The notes under the pieces: generated by a model
What the model saw: only the letters and a program-made list of their open reading frames with translations
What the model was told of the DNA's origin: nothing
Database searches by the model: none
Assembly: GCF_003985145.1 (NCBI RefSeq)
Contig: NZ_ML133521.1
Coordinates: 124,001 to 188,000, forward strand
From: Rhizobium anhuiense
GTDB lineage: Bacteria > Pseudomonadota > Alphaproteobacteria > Rhizobiales > Rhizobiaceae
DNA length: 64,000 nt
Reading direction: 5' to 3'
Shown here: one piece after another, positions 1-7,467 of the stretch
Layout of the letters: the number at the start of each line of letters is the position of its first letter
How positions within the stretch are numbered: the first letter of the stretch is position 1
Position numbers and translations under genes: made by a program

Positions 1-5
1 TGTTT

Positions 6-23
6 ATGACAGATTTATGACAA
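6..23 (-). promoter_or_regulatory. Pho box (PhoB-binding site) upstream of the pit operon
   Basis: Read on the minus strand the sequence is TTGTCATAAATCTGTCAT. It is two direct TGTCAT half-sites 11 bp apart and differs from the enterobacterial Pho-box consensus at only one or two positions. It lies 28 bp before the first gene of the orfA-pit operon. In Sinorhizobium meliloti PhoB represses orfA-pit under phosphate starvation, so the same role is likely here. The site sits at the window edge, so further half-sites could lie outside. Confidence 0.8.
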
Positions 24-50
24 TCGGCCGCACGAGGAAGGTTCCCAGGC

Positions 51-695
51 ATGATGAGCATTTTTCGCAAGCTGATGCCACGGGAAGACAGATTCTTCGA
101 CATGTTTTCCAAGCACTCGAAGACCGTCGTTGCCGCAGCCTACGCCCTCGACCAACTCCTGAAGGGCAATGACGTCGAGAAAAACTGCGAACGTATCGTC
201 ACATTGGAAGACGAGGCCGACGACATCACGCGTGACGTTCTTCTTGCCGTTCGCCGAAGCTTCATCACGCCCTTCGACCGGGGAGACATCAAGGACCTTA
301 TCCAGTCGATGGATGATTCGATCGACATGATGCACAAGACAGTCAAGACGATCCGCTTGTTCGAGCAATCCAGCTTCGATCCGCTCATGCAGGAGATGGG
401 CAGCGAAATCGTCAAGGCGGCAAATCTTGTCGCGGAAGCGATACCCCTGCTCGACAGATTGGGGGCCAATGCGCAGCGTCTCGCCGCCATCGCGGAGGAA
501 GTCACCCGAGTGGAGGGACGTTCCGATGAGCTCCACGACCAGGGTTTGAAGGATCTGTTCTTGCGTCATGGCGCCAGCGGCAATGCGATGGCCTACATGA
601 TCGGCAGCGAAATCTACGGAGAGCTGGAGAAAGTCGTCGACCGCTTCGAGGATGTCGCCAACGAGATCAGCGGCATTCTCATCGAGAACGTCTGA
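51..695 (+). CDS. DUF47 / PhoU-like Pit accessory protein
   Basis: This 214-residue, soluble, all-helical protein belongs to the DUF47 family of PhoU-like proteins (OrfA of S. meliloti). Members are encoded next to low-affinity Pit phosphate permeases and are thought to modulate them. The protein is rich in acidic and hydrophobic heptads and has no signal peptide or membrane segment. A GAGGAAGG ribosome site at about 34-41 supports the ATG at 51; a second ATG follows directly. Its stop overlaps the pit start by one base, so the two are translationally coupled. The Pho box just upstream suggests phosphate control. Confidence 0.9.
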   Translation: MMSIFRKLMPREDRFFDMFSKHSKTVVAAAYALDQLLKGNDVEKNCERIVTLEDEADDITRDVLLAVRRSFITPFDRGDIKDLIQSMDDSIDMMHKTVKTIRLFEQSSFDPLMQEMGSEIVKAANLVAEAIPLLDRLGANAQRLAAIAEEVTRVEGRSDELHDQGLKDLFLRHGASGNAMAYMIGSEIYGELEKVVDRFEDVANEISGILIENV

Positions 696-1699
696 TGGAT
701 GCCTCCCTCGCTCTGCCGCTGCTGGTCGGCCTTATCGTCGTCGCTTTGTTCTTCGACTTTCTCAACGGCCTTCATGATGCGGCCAATTCCATTGCCACGA
801 TCGTCTCGACCCGCGTCCTGCGGCCGCAATATGCGGTCGCCTGGGCGGCGTTCTTCAATTTCATCGCTTTCCTGTTCTTCGGCTTGCATGTCGCCGAGAC
901 GCTGGGGACCGGCATCATCGATCCCGCGATCGTCTCGCCCCAACTGATCTTCGCCGCGCTCATGGGCGCCATCATCTGGAATATCCTCACCTGGATTTTC
1001 GGGATTCCATCGAGTTCGTCGCATGCGCTTGTCGGTGGGCTGGTGGGGGCCGGTCTGGCAAAGGTGGGCTTCAGCTCGATCGTCTGGAATGGTCTCCTAA
1101 AGACGGTCGGCGCCATTTTCCTTTCACCAGCCATCGGCTTCCTGCTTGCGCTGGTGCTGGTACTCGCCGTCTCCTGGTTGTTCGTCCGGCAGACGCCATT
1201 TGCGGTGGATCGGACCTTTCGCATCATGCAGTTCGTGTCCGCTTCGCTCTATTCGCTCGGCCACGGCGGAAACGATGCGCAGAAGACGATGGGCATCATC
1301 GCGGTGCTCCTGTTCAGTCAGGGATATCTCGGCCCGACATTCTACGTGCCGTTCTGGGTGGTCATTACCTGCCAATCGGCAATGGCTCTCGGTACGCTGT
1401 TTGGCGGATGGCGGATCGTTCATACCATGGGGTCGAAGATCACCCGGCTCAACCCCATGCAAGGTTTCTGCGCGGAGACGGGCGGAGCGCTGACGCTGTT
1501 CGGAGCGACGTGGCTCGGCATTCCCGTTTCGACGACGCATACCATCACCGGAGCAATCGTTGGAGTGGGCGCGGCTCGCCGTGTTTCCGCCGTGCGCTGG
1601 GGATTGGCCGGCAACATCGTGATAGCCTGGATCGTCACGATGCCGGCGGCGGCAGCAATATCCGCAGCGTTCTACGGACTTGTATCTTTGCTGCACTGA
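695..1699 (+). CDS. pit: Low-affinity inorganic phosphate transporter, PiT family
   Basis: This 334-residue integral membrane protein has about ten hydrophobic segments. It carries the two duplicated PiT signatures: FLNGLHDAANSIAT near residues 24-37 and GHGGNDAQKTMG near 189-200. PiT proteins import phosphate, usually as a metal-phosphate complex, by proton symport in the inner membrane. The length is typical of the short bacterial/archaeal PiT class. The start ATG overlaps the upstream TGA, making a two-gene operon with the DUF47 partner. The known S. meliloti arrangement is the same, where this low-affinity system is used when phosphate is plentiful. Confidence 0.95.
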   Translation: MDASLALPLLVGLIVVALFFDFLNGLHDAANSIATIVSTRVLRPQYAVAWAAFFNFIAFLFFGLHVAETLGTGIIDPAIVSPQLIFAALMGAIIWNILTWIFGIPSSSSHALVGGLVGAGLAKVGFSSIVWNGLLKTVGAIFLSPAIGFLLALVLVLAVSWLFVRQTPFAVDRTFRIMQFVSASLYSLGHGGNDAQKTMGIIAVLLFSQGYLGPTFYVPFWVVITCQSAMALGTLFGGWRIVHTMGSKITRLNPMQGFCAETGGALTLFGATWLGIPVSTTHTITGAIVGVGAARRVSAVRWGLAGNIVIAWIVTMPAAAAISAAFYGLVSLLH

Positions 1700-1957
1700 A
1701 TGAGGTGAGAGCGAAGGCAATCGCCACGCATTACCCCTCTCCTGTTGAGCTTTGCCGCTGGAAAGACATCCATCCGGCCAGCTGCATCGCGGCTTTAATG
1801 TTGCGTGCACTGCACAAATAGAGCGCTTCCATGGCTGTGACTATCGTGGCAATCGCACAAAAAGGAAGCAGAAAACGATAGCGCCCAAGAAATAGGCAAT
1901 CGTTAATTCTTCGCATTTCTCCTTTTGCTTCATGCTGTTACCAACTCCTCTCGAAAT

Positions 1958-1973
1958 TGGCACGCTGCTTGCA
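1958..1973 (+). promoter_or_regulatory. Sigma-54 (RpoN) -24/-12 promoter of the nrt operon
   Basis: TGGCACG-N4-TTGCA matches the RpoN consensus at every position, with the invariant GG (1959-1960) and GC (1971-1972) separated by 10 bp. Transcription should start near 1984. The downstream genes encode a nitrate-type ABC transporter, so NtrC-dependent activation under nitrogen limitation is expected. I did not find a clear NtrC dyad upstream. Confidence 0.88.
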
Positions 1974-1987
1974 GGTTCTTAGATGCA

Positions 1988-2119
1988 CCGGTCAACGGCG
2001 ACCGGGGCGGATAGGCGCGGCATAAGCGCCTGCATTAGACACCGACGTCGCAAGGTCTTTGCAATCCGGGATCTCTCATCCCTTGGACGCAATTTCCGGC
2101 GGCGTTTTTTTGTGTCCAA
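1988..2119 (+). promoter_or_regulatory. Structured leader of the nrt mRNA; possible ANTAR (NasT) antitermination site
   Basis: The leader begins with a perfect 6-bp stem CCGGTC/GACCGG closing the hexaloop AACGGC (1988-2005). A second stem, GAC/GTC extended by TGC/GCA across a bulge (2031-2052), closes the hexaloop ACCGAC. Both loops carry A at position 1 and G at position 4, the signature of RNA bound by ANTAR proteins such as NasR/NasT. Between them lies the stem AGGCGC/GCGCCT (2013-2031). Downstream a weak stem GGACGC/GCGTTT runs into seven T residues (2105-2111). It competes with a longer pairing of 2083-2092 with 2110-2119. The second loop's stem is short, so the assignment is tentative. 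Confidence 0.45.
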
Positions 2120-2145
2120 ATTCAGCCAGCAGAGGGAACCTGCGC

Positions 2146-3459
2146 ATGACAAAAAATTCGACGACTGGGATTTCGACAACCGGCATGACCCGCCGCGGCA
2201 TGCTCAAGACGACTGCAGCGGCTGCCCTCATCGGCGCCGTCAAGACTGCCTTTCCATCGGGCGCCTTCGCAGCCGGAGCAGGGCCCGAGGTGAAAGGTGT
2301 CAAGCTCGGCTTTATCGCGCTCACCGATTCCGCACCGCTGATCATCGCCAAGGAAAAGGGATTTTTCGACAAGCATGGCCTTCCGGAAGCGGATGTGGCC
2401 AAACAGGCTTCCTGGGGTGCGACCCGCGATAATCTCGTGCTGGGCGGCGCAGCCAATGGCATTGACGGCGCCCATATTCTCTCGCCGCTCCCCTATCTCA
2501 TGCACACCGGCAAGGTGACGCAGAACAATAAGCCGGTGCCGATGGCAATCCTCGCCCGGCTCAACCTCGACAGCCAGGGCATTTCCGTCGCCAAGGAATA
2601 TGCCGAAACCGGCGTGCAGCTCGATGCCTCTAAGCTGAAGGCCGCCTTCGAGAAAAAGAAGACGGAAGGCAAGGAGATCAAGGCCGCGATGACCTTCCCG
2701 GGCGGCACCCATGACCTCTGGATCCGTTACTGGCTCGCCGCCGGCGGCATCGATCCGAACAAGGACGTTTCGACCATCGTCGTGCCGCCGCCGCAGATGG
2801 TTGCCAATATGAAGGTTGGCAACATGGACGTCTTCTGTGTGGGCGAACCGTGGAACGAGCAGCTCGTCAATCAGGGCATCGGCTTCACCGCCGCCACCAC
2901 CGGCGAGCTCTGGAAGGGCCATCCCGAAAAAGCGCTCGGGCTGCGCGCCGACTGGATCGAAAAGAATCCCAATGCTGCCAAGGCGCTGCTGATGGCTGTC
3001 ATGGAAGCTCAGCAATGGTGCGAAAGCATGGACAACAAGGCGGAGATGGCCGACATTCTCGGCAAGCGCCAGTGGTTCAACGTTCCGACCAAGGACGTGC
3101 TCGGCCGCCTCAAGGGCGATATCAATTATGGCAACGGCCGCGAGGTCAAGGCCACCGACCTCTACATGAAGTTCTGGAAGGACGGTGCCTCCTACCCGTT
3201 CAAGAGCCACGATACCTGGTTCATGACGGAAAACATCCGCTGGGGAAATCTGCCGGCGAGCACCGACGTCAAGGCGCTGGTCAACCAGGTGAATCGCGAA
3301 GACATCTGGCGCGAGGCCGCCAAGGATCTCGGCGTCGCGGCGGCCGATATTCCCGCATCGTCGTCTCGCGGCAAGGAGACTTTCTTCGACGGCAAGGTCT
3401 TCGACCCTGAAAATCCCTCCGCCTATCTCGACAGCCTTTCGATCAAGGCCGTCGCCTGA
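2146..3459 (+). CDS. nrtA: Nitrate-type ABC transporter substrate-binding protein (NrtA/CmpA family)
   Basis: This 437-residue periplasmic binding protein belongs to the NrtA/CmpA/TauA-like family that captures nitrate, nitrite or related oxyanions. A twin-arginine signal peptide begins the protein: R16-R17 in TRRGML, then an alanine-rich stretch ending near residue 45. The length matches NrtA. The ATG at 2146 is chosen because a GAGGGA ribosome site lies about 8 bp before it and the Tat signal follows directly. It is the first gene of a three-gene transporter operon behind a sigma-54 promoter. Bicarbonate or cyanate cannot be excluded as substrate; nitrate is favoured by the promoter and leader. 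Confidence 0.85.
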   Translation: MTKNSTTGISTTGMTRRGMLKTTAAAALIGAVKTAFPSGAFAAGAGPEVKGVKLGFIALTDSAPLIIAKEKGFFDKHGLPEADVAKQASWGATRDNLVLGGAANGIDGAHILSPLPYLMHTGKVTQNNKPVPMAILARLNLDSQGISVAKEYAETGVQLDASKLKAAFEKKKTEGKEIKAAMTFPGGTHDLWIRYWLAAGGIDPNKDVSTIVVPPPQMVANMKVGNMDVFCVGEPWNEQLVNQGIGFTAATTGELWKGHPEKALGLRADWIEKNPNAAKALLMAVMEAQQWCESMDNKAEMADILGKRQWFNVPTKDVLGRLKGDINYGNGREVKATDLYMKFWKDGASYPFKSHDTWFMTENIRWGNLPASTDVKALVNQVNREDIWREAAKDLGVAAADIPASSSRGKETFFDGKVFDPENPSAYLDSLSIKAVA

Positions 3460-3465
3460 CCCGCT

Positions 3466-3488
3466 CCGGCGCGCGATCGGCGCGCCGG
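3466..3488 (+). terminator. GC-rich hairpin between nrtA and nrtB
   Basis: The arms CCGGCGCGC and GCGCGCCGG are perfectly complementary (9 bp) around the loop GATCG, starting 7 bases after the nrtA stop. Only CCTTTC follows, so it is probably a partial terminator or mRNA-stabilising hairpin rather than an operon end. Confidence 0.65.
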
Positions 3489-3515
3489 CCTTTCATTCGT
3501 ATGAGGAGCGCGTCG

Positions 3516-4409
3516 ATGTCCGCCCTGGCAAATAAACAAAATCCCTCCACGGTCGCCTCTGCCAAGCCGGCGGCAAAGGTTCTGCCATTTTCCGGCAAGC
3601 ATGGATCGCGGATCGATTTTCGTCGAGCGGCGCTGACCGCACTTCGCAATGTCGTTCCGCCGGCCGTGGTGCTGGCGCTCATCCTGCTCGTCTGGCAGGT
3701 GCTCTGTTCATCGACGGATGCGTCCTTGCCCTCGCCGCATCAGGTCTGGCAGGAGAGCTACGACCTGATCGCCTATCCGTTCTTCAACTACGGCTCCCAG
3801 GATATCGGGCTTGGCTGGCGCGTGCTCGTTTCGCTGCAGCGCGTCGTGTATGGCTTTGGCCTTGCCGCAGTCGCCGGCGTCATCATCGGGGCGATCATCG
3901 GTCAGTCGATCTGGGCGATGCGCGGCCTCGATCCGATCTTCCAGGTGCTGCGCACGGTCCCGCCGCTCGCCTGGCTGCCGCTGTCGCTGGCAGCCTTCCA
4001 GGATTCCAATCCTTCGGCAATCTTCGTGATCTTCATCACGTCGATCTGGCCTGTCATCATCAACACCGCCGTCGGCGTCCGCAATATCCCGCAGGACTAC
4101 CGCAACGTCGCCGAAGTGCTGCGCCTCAACCAGTTCGAGTTTTTCTGGAAGATCATGCTGCCTTCGGCAGCGCCCTATATCTTCACCGGCCTCAGGATCG
4201 GCGTCGGCCTCTCCTGGCTCGCCATCGTCGCGGCCGAAATGCTGACGGGCGGCGTCGGCATCGGCTTCTTCATCTGGGACGCATGGAACTCGTCGCGCCT
4301 TCCGGACATCATCGTCGCGCTCGCCTATATCGGCATCGTCGGCTTCGCCCTTGACAAGCTGGTGGCTGCGCTCGGCAAACTCGTCACCCGCGGCGCCATG
4401 GCCAACTGA
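3516..4409 (+). CDS. nrtB: Nitrate-type ABC transporter permease (NrtB family)
   Basis: This 297-residue inner-membrane permease of the BPD_transp_1 family has six predicted membrane segments. The EAA loop lies around EVLRLNQFEFFWKIMLPSAA, typical of NrtB/SsuC/TauC permeases. It forms the channel for the substrate delivered by the upstream binding protein. The ATG at 3516 has GAGGAGCG about 7 bp upstream; an in-frame ATG at 3501 would overlap that ribosome site and is less likely. The next gene begins 11 bp after the stop, so the genes are co-transcribed. Confidence 0.88.
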   Translation: MSALANKQNPSTVASAKPAAKVLPFSGKHGSRIDFRRAALTALRNVVPPAVVLALILLVWQVLCSSTDASLPSPHQVWQESYDLIAYPFFNYGSQDIGLGWRVLVSLQRVVYGFGLAAVAGVIIGAIIGQSIWAMRGLDPIFQVLRTVPPLAWLPLSLAAFQDSNPSAIFVIFITSIWPVIINTAVGVRNIPQDYRNVAEVLRLNQFEFFWKIMLPSAAPYIFTGLRIGVGLSWLAIVAAEMLTGGVGIGFFIWDAWNSSRLPDIIVALAYIGIVGFALDKLVAALGKLVTRGAMAN

Positions 4410-4420
4410 GGAACGCACCT

Positions 4421-5218
4421 ATGAACGCCTATCTCAAACTCGACCATATCGACAAACATTTCGATCGGGGCGGCGTGCGCGCCGAGGTGCTGAAGGACAT
4501 CAACCTGACGATTTCCGAGGGTGAATTCGTCTCGATCATCGGCCATTCCGGCTGCGGCAAGTCTACCCTGCTCAACCTGATTGCCGGCCTGACTCCGGTA
4601 TCCGCAGGCGCCGTGCTGCTTGAAAACCGCGAGGTCAACGAACCGGGTCCGGAACGCGCCGTCGTCTTCCAGAACCATTCGCTGCTGCCCTGGCTGACGG
4701 TCTACGAGAACGTCAATCTCGCCGTCACCAAGGTCTTCAGCCGAACAAAGACCAAGGCCGAGCGGCACGACTGGGTCATGGCCAACCTCGACCTCGTGCA
4801 GATGGCGCATGCCAGGGATAAGCGGCCTTCGGAAATATCAGGGGGCATGAAACAGCGCGTCGGCATTGCCCGCGCGCTGTCAATGGAGCCGAAGATCCTG
4901 TTGCTGGACGAGCCTTTCGGCGCGCTCGACGCGCTGACCCGCGCCCATCTTCAGGACGCGGTGATGGAAATCCACGCCCGGCTTGGCAATACGATGGTGA
5001 TGATCACCCATGACGTCGACGAAGCGGTATTGTTGTCCGATCGCATCGTCATGATGACCAATGGCCCGGCGGCCCGGATCGGTGAAGTGCTCGATGTGAC
5101 CATGTCTCGTCCGCGCCATCGCATCGAACTCGCCTCCGACCGGACATATCTCAAATGCCGCGAGGCCGTGCTGAAGTTCCTCTACGAACGCCACCGTTTC
5201 GTCGAAGCCGCGGAGTAG
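4421..5218 (+). CDS. nrtD: Nitrate-type ABC transporter ATP-binding protein (NrtD/SsuB-like)
   Basis: This 265-residue ATPase has Walker A GHSGCGKST near residue 42, the signature ISGGMKQRVGIARAL, Walker B LLLDEPFGALD and the switch histidine in ITHDVDEA. It has a single nucleotide-binding domain and no fused binding domain, like NrtD rather than NrtC. It energises the NrtA-NrtB system and is the last gene of the operon, followed by a bidirectional hairpin at 5275-5298. Its family also contains taurine and sulfonate ATPases, so the substrate assignment rests on the neighbours. Confidence 0.88.
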   Translation: MNAYLKLDHIDKHFDRGGVRAEVLKDINLTISEGEFVSIIGHSGCGKSTLLNLIAGLTPVSAGAVLLENREVNEPGPERAVVFQNHSLLPWLTVYENVNLAVTKVFSRTKTKAERHDWVMANLDLVQMAHARDKRPSEISGGMKQRVGIARALSMEPKILLLDEPFGALDALTRAHLQDAVMEIHARLGNTMVMITHDVDEAVLLSDRIVMMTNGPAARIGEVLDVTMSRPRHRIELASDRTYLKCREAVLKFLYERHRFVEAAE

Positions 5219-5274
5219 ACGCCGCGAAACAACTGGAGCGTTTGGTTGTCGGAGCCCTTTGTCTTGTAGCGGGG

Positions 5275-5298
5275 GCGGCGCTTGATTTCGGGCGCCGC
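5275..5298. terminator. Hairpin between convergent nrtD and GntR genes
   Basis: The arms GCGGCGC and GCGCCGC are perfectly complementary around a 10-nt loop, between two stop codons facing each other (5218 and 5306). No T-run follows on either strand, so strength is uncertain. Confidence 0.55.
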
Positions 5299-5305
5299 GT
5301 CCTCT

Positions 5306-5980
5306 CTACTCCCCGGCCGTTGCAAATACCGCGCTGGCATCGCTGACAATTTCCACATGGGAATAGGCCGCCTGCCCCGCGGCCGCGGCGTCCGCGCGCA
5401 TGATCGCGGTCACGATCCGGCCGTGCTCCTCATAGGATTTTGCCAAGCGCCCCGGCAAACGGAACTGTGCCCGTCGAAAAGGTGCCAGCCGCGCCCTGGT
5501 CTGCGTCACCATCTCGAAGACATGATCATTATGCGCACCTCGATAAAGCCGGGTGTGGAATTCGGTATTGTGAGCCGAATATTCCTCTTCGGCGCCGGCA
5601 TGCACCAGCCTCACCGATGCCCGATGCTCCAACTCCAGCGCGCGCCGCTCATCGACCGTCATGCGCTCGGCCGACAGCCTGGCGCAGATTGCTTCAAGCT
5701 CCGCCATCGCCTCGAACATCGAATGCAGATAGGCCTCGGTGACATTGGTCACGAGGGCACTGCGGTTTGGCTCGCGGACGACCAATCCCATGGCGCCCAG
5801 CTCACGCAAGGCCTCGCGTACCGGCGTGCGCGAAACCTCGAAACGAACCGCGAGCGACACCTCGTCCAACTTCGCGCCCGGCAGGATTTCACCTGTGACG
5901 ATCATGTCGGAAATCGCCCGCACCATCTGTTCGACGGTGGTTCCGGTGCGGATCACTTCTCTGCGCCTGGTCTGCTTCAC
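5306..5980 (-). CDS. GntR-family transcriptional regulator (FadR/FCD subfamily)
   Basis: This 224-residue DNA-binding regulator has an N-terminal winged helix (about residues 15-80, with VSRTPVREALRELGAMGLV) and a C-terminal FCD ligand domain. The FCD domain keeps its metal-binding acidic and histidine positions (NTEFHTRLYRGAHN). It is transcribed away from the BMP transporter/ureide operon and is the natural candidate to control it. Both 14-bp repeats in the shared intergenic region could be its operators. FCD regulators usually bind small carboxylates or amino-acid-like ligands; the effector here is unknown. Confidence 0.88.
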   Translation of the reverse strand: MKQTRRREVIRTGTTVEQMVRAISDMIVTGEILPGAKLDEVSLAVRFEVSRTPVREALRELGAMGLVVREPNRSALVTNVTEAYLHSMFEAMAELEAICARLSAERMTVDERRALELEHRASVRLVHAGAEEEYSAHNTEFHTRLYRGAHNDHVFEMVTQTRARLAPFRRAQFRLPGRLAKSYEEHGRIVTAIMRADAAAAGQAAYSHVEIVSDASAVFATAGE

Positions 5981-6182
5981 AATACGAATCTGCTCACATC
6001 AACACTCTGCATACAGATGCCGTCCGAGACTCGATAAGTCAAATTGAGCAGGGAAGATATTGTTAAATTTTCGCTTTCTGATGAATAAGAGAGCTTGGCC
6101 TGCGCGAAGTATCAGCAATCACGCAGTCACGATGACCAAGAAATACCTGTTGATTACTTTTTGCGCAAGAAATCGATCAATC

Positions 6183-6196
6183 TGCATGCACTTTTC
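6183..6196 (+). repeat. 14-bp direct repeat, upstream copy (candidate operator)
   Basis: TGCATGCACTTTTC is identical to the copy at 6263-6276, 80 bp away. Each copy contains the 8-bp palindrome TGCATGCA. This copy is also part of a wider dyad with GTGCAT at its right side (ATGCAC-N10-GTGCAT). Confidence 0.7.
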
Positions 6197-6250
6197 GGAG
6201 TGTGCATTTTGCAGAAACAAATAAATTATAAAAAACAATAGATTGATTTC

Positions 6251-6266
6251 TGGCACGCACATTGCA
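6251..6266 (+). promoter_or_regulatory. Sigma-54 (RpoN) promoter of the BMP/ureide operon
   Basis: TGGCACG-N4-TTGCA matches the RpoN consensus fully, with GG at 6252-6253 and GC at 6264-6265, 10 bp apart. The expected start is near 6277, about 43 nt before the first ATG. The operon encodes amidohydrolases that release ammonia, which fits control by nitrogen status. Confidence 0.88.
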
Positions 6267-6276
6267 TGCACTTTTC
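6263..6276 (+). repeat. 14-bp direct repeat, promoter-proximal copy (candidate operator)
   Basis: This second copy of TGCATGCACTTTTC starts inside the -12 element and reaches the predicted transcription start. A protein bound here would block RNA polymerase, so a repressor site is more likely than an activator site. Confidence 0.7.
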
Positions 6277-6319
6277 TGTACCCGTTCGAAACCGGCCCAG
6301 CGCCGCAAGGAGCATTCCG

Positions 6320-7447
6320 ATGACCAAACTCCTTTCCATGAACCGCCGCAATTTCCTTCAGGCTTCCGCCGCCGGTGCGCTCGCCGGCGCCATGCCGGGC
6401 CTGATCGGCTCTCCAGCCGCAGCCCAGACCGCGCTGACCGTCGGCTTCATCTATGTCGGCCCCAAAGACGACTACGGCTACAACCAGGCGCATGCGGAAG
6501 GTGCCGCCGTGGTCAAGGCGCTGCCGGGCGTGACGCTGGTCGAAGAAGAGAATGTGCCGGAAACCGTCGATGTCCAGAAGACCATGGAGTCGATGATCAA
6601 TCTCGACGGTGCGACCCTGCTCTTTCCGACCTCCTTCGGCTATTTCGATCCCCACATGCTGGCCATGGCCGCCAAATATCCCGATATCCAGTTCCGCCAT
6701 TGCGGCGGCCTCTGGCAGGAAGGCAAGAACCCCGCCAATACCGGCTCCTATTTCGGCTATATCTTCCAGGGCCAGTATCTGAACGGCATCGCCGCCGGTC
6801 ATGCGACGAAAAGCAAAAAGATCGGCTTCGTCGCCGCTAAGCCGATCCCGCAGGTTCTGCAGAACATCAACGCCTTCCTGCTTGGCGCGCGCACGGTCGA
6901 TCCCGCTATCACCTGCCAGGTGATCTTCACCGGTGAATGGTCGCTCGCCGTCAAGGAAGCCGAAGCCACCAATGCGCTGGTCGATCAGGGCGCCGACGTC
7001 ATCACCTGCCACGTCGACAGCCCCAAAGTGGTCGTCGAGACGGCGGCCGGCCGCGGCGCCTTCGTCTGCGGCTATCACGCCAATCAGAGCCCACTTGCTC
7101 CCGAAAAATACCTCACCGGCGCCGAATGGGCCTGGGGCAACGTCTACAGCGATTTCGTCAAGAAGGCGCAGGCCGGCGAAAAGCTCGGCAACTTCGTGCG
7201 CGGCGGCCTGAAGGACGGCTTCGTGAAGATGAGCGCGCTTGGCCCCGCCGTGTCGGCGGAGGGCCGCAAGGCTTTCGAAGCCACGCAGGCGGAGATGATG
7301 AAGGGCGGCTTCTCGGTCTTCAAGGGCCCGTTGAAGGACAATAAGGGCGACACCGTCGTGGCTGCCGACAAGAGCTACGCCGAAGATGCGATCGAGCTCG
7401 AGAGCATGAATTACCTGGTTGAGGGCGTCGTCGGGTCCACGGCGTAA
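6320..7447 (+). CDS. BMP-family ABC transporter substrate-binding protein
   Basis: This 375-residue periplasmic protein is of the Bmp/Med family (PnrA-like), which typically binds nucleosides, purines or related N-heterocycles. A Tat signal is present: R9-R10 in NRRNFL, then a hydrophobic stretch ending at PAAAQT near residue 37. The start at 6320 is set by AAGGAG 7 bp upstream; the in-frame ATG at 6266 lies in the promoter and is rejected. It is the first gene of an eight-gene operon with two permeases, one double ATPase, three amidohydrolases and a cupin. The linked enzymes suggest a ureide or amide ligand rather than a nucleoside. Confidence 0.85.
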   Translation: MTKLLSMNRRNFLQASAAGALAGAMPGLIGSPAAAQTALTVGFIYVGPKDDYGYNQAHAEGAAVVKALPGVTLVEEENVPETVDVQKTMESMINLDGATLLFPTSFGYFDPHMLAMAAKYPDIQFRHCGGLWQEGKNPANTGSYFGYIFQGQYLNGIAAGHATKSKKIGFVAAKPIPQVLQNINAFLLGARTVDPAITCQVIFTGEWSLAVKEAEATNALVDQGADVITCHVDSPKVVVETAAGRGAFVCGYHANQSPLAPEKYLTGAEWAWGNVYSDFVKKAQAGEKLGNFVRGGLKDGFVKMSALGPAVSAEGRKAFEATQAEMMKGGFSVFKGPLKDNKGDTVVAADKSYAEDAIELESMNYLVEGVVGSTA

Positions 7448-7467
7448 ACCGCGAAGGGAGAAGCGCC

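Larger units (their letters stand above)
1700..2145 (+). other. Intergenic region holding the nrt promoter and leader
   Basis: This 446-bp gap separates pit from the nitrate transporter. The first about 250 bp show no convincing gene or structure. A sigma-54 promoter lies at 1958-1973. Downstream is a leader of about 160 nt with several hairpins and a seven-T run at 2105-2111. No open frame here has convincing coding character. Confidence 0.7.
5981..6319. other. Divergent control region between the GntR gene and the BMP/ureide operon
   Basis: This 339-bp AT-rich region holds the sigma-54 promoter at 6251-6266, two copies of TGCATGCACTTTTC at 6183 and 6263, and a related TGCATACA at 6008-6015 near the GntR start. 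Nothing else was recognised in 6016-6182. Confidence 0.7.

Noticed and set aside
6187..6208. ATGCAC-N10-GTGCAT as an NtrC site
   Set aside because: NtrC dyads have the TGCAC and GTGCA halves about 7 bp apart; here they are 10 bp apart, so the site is not called NtrC.
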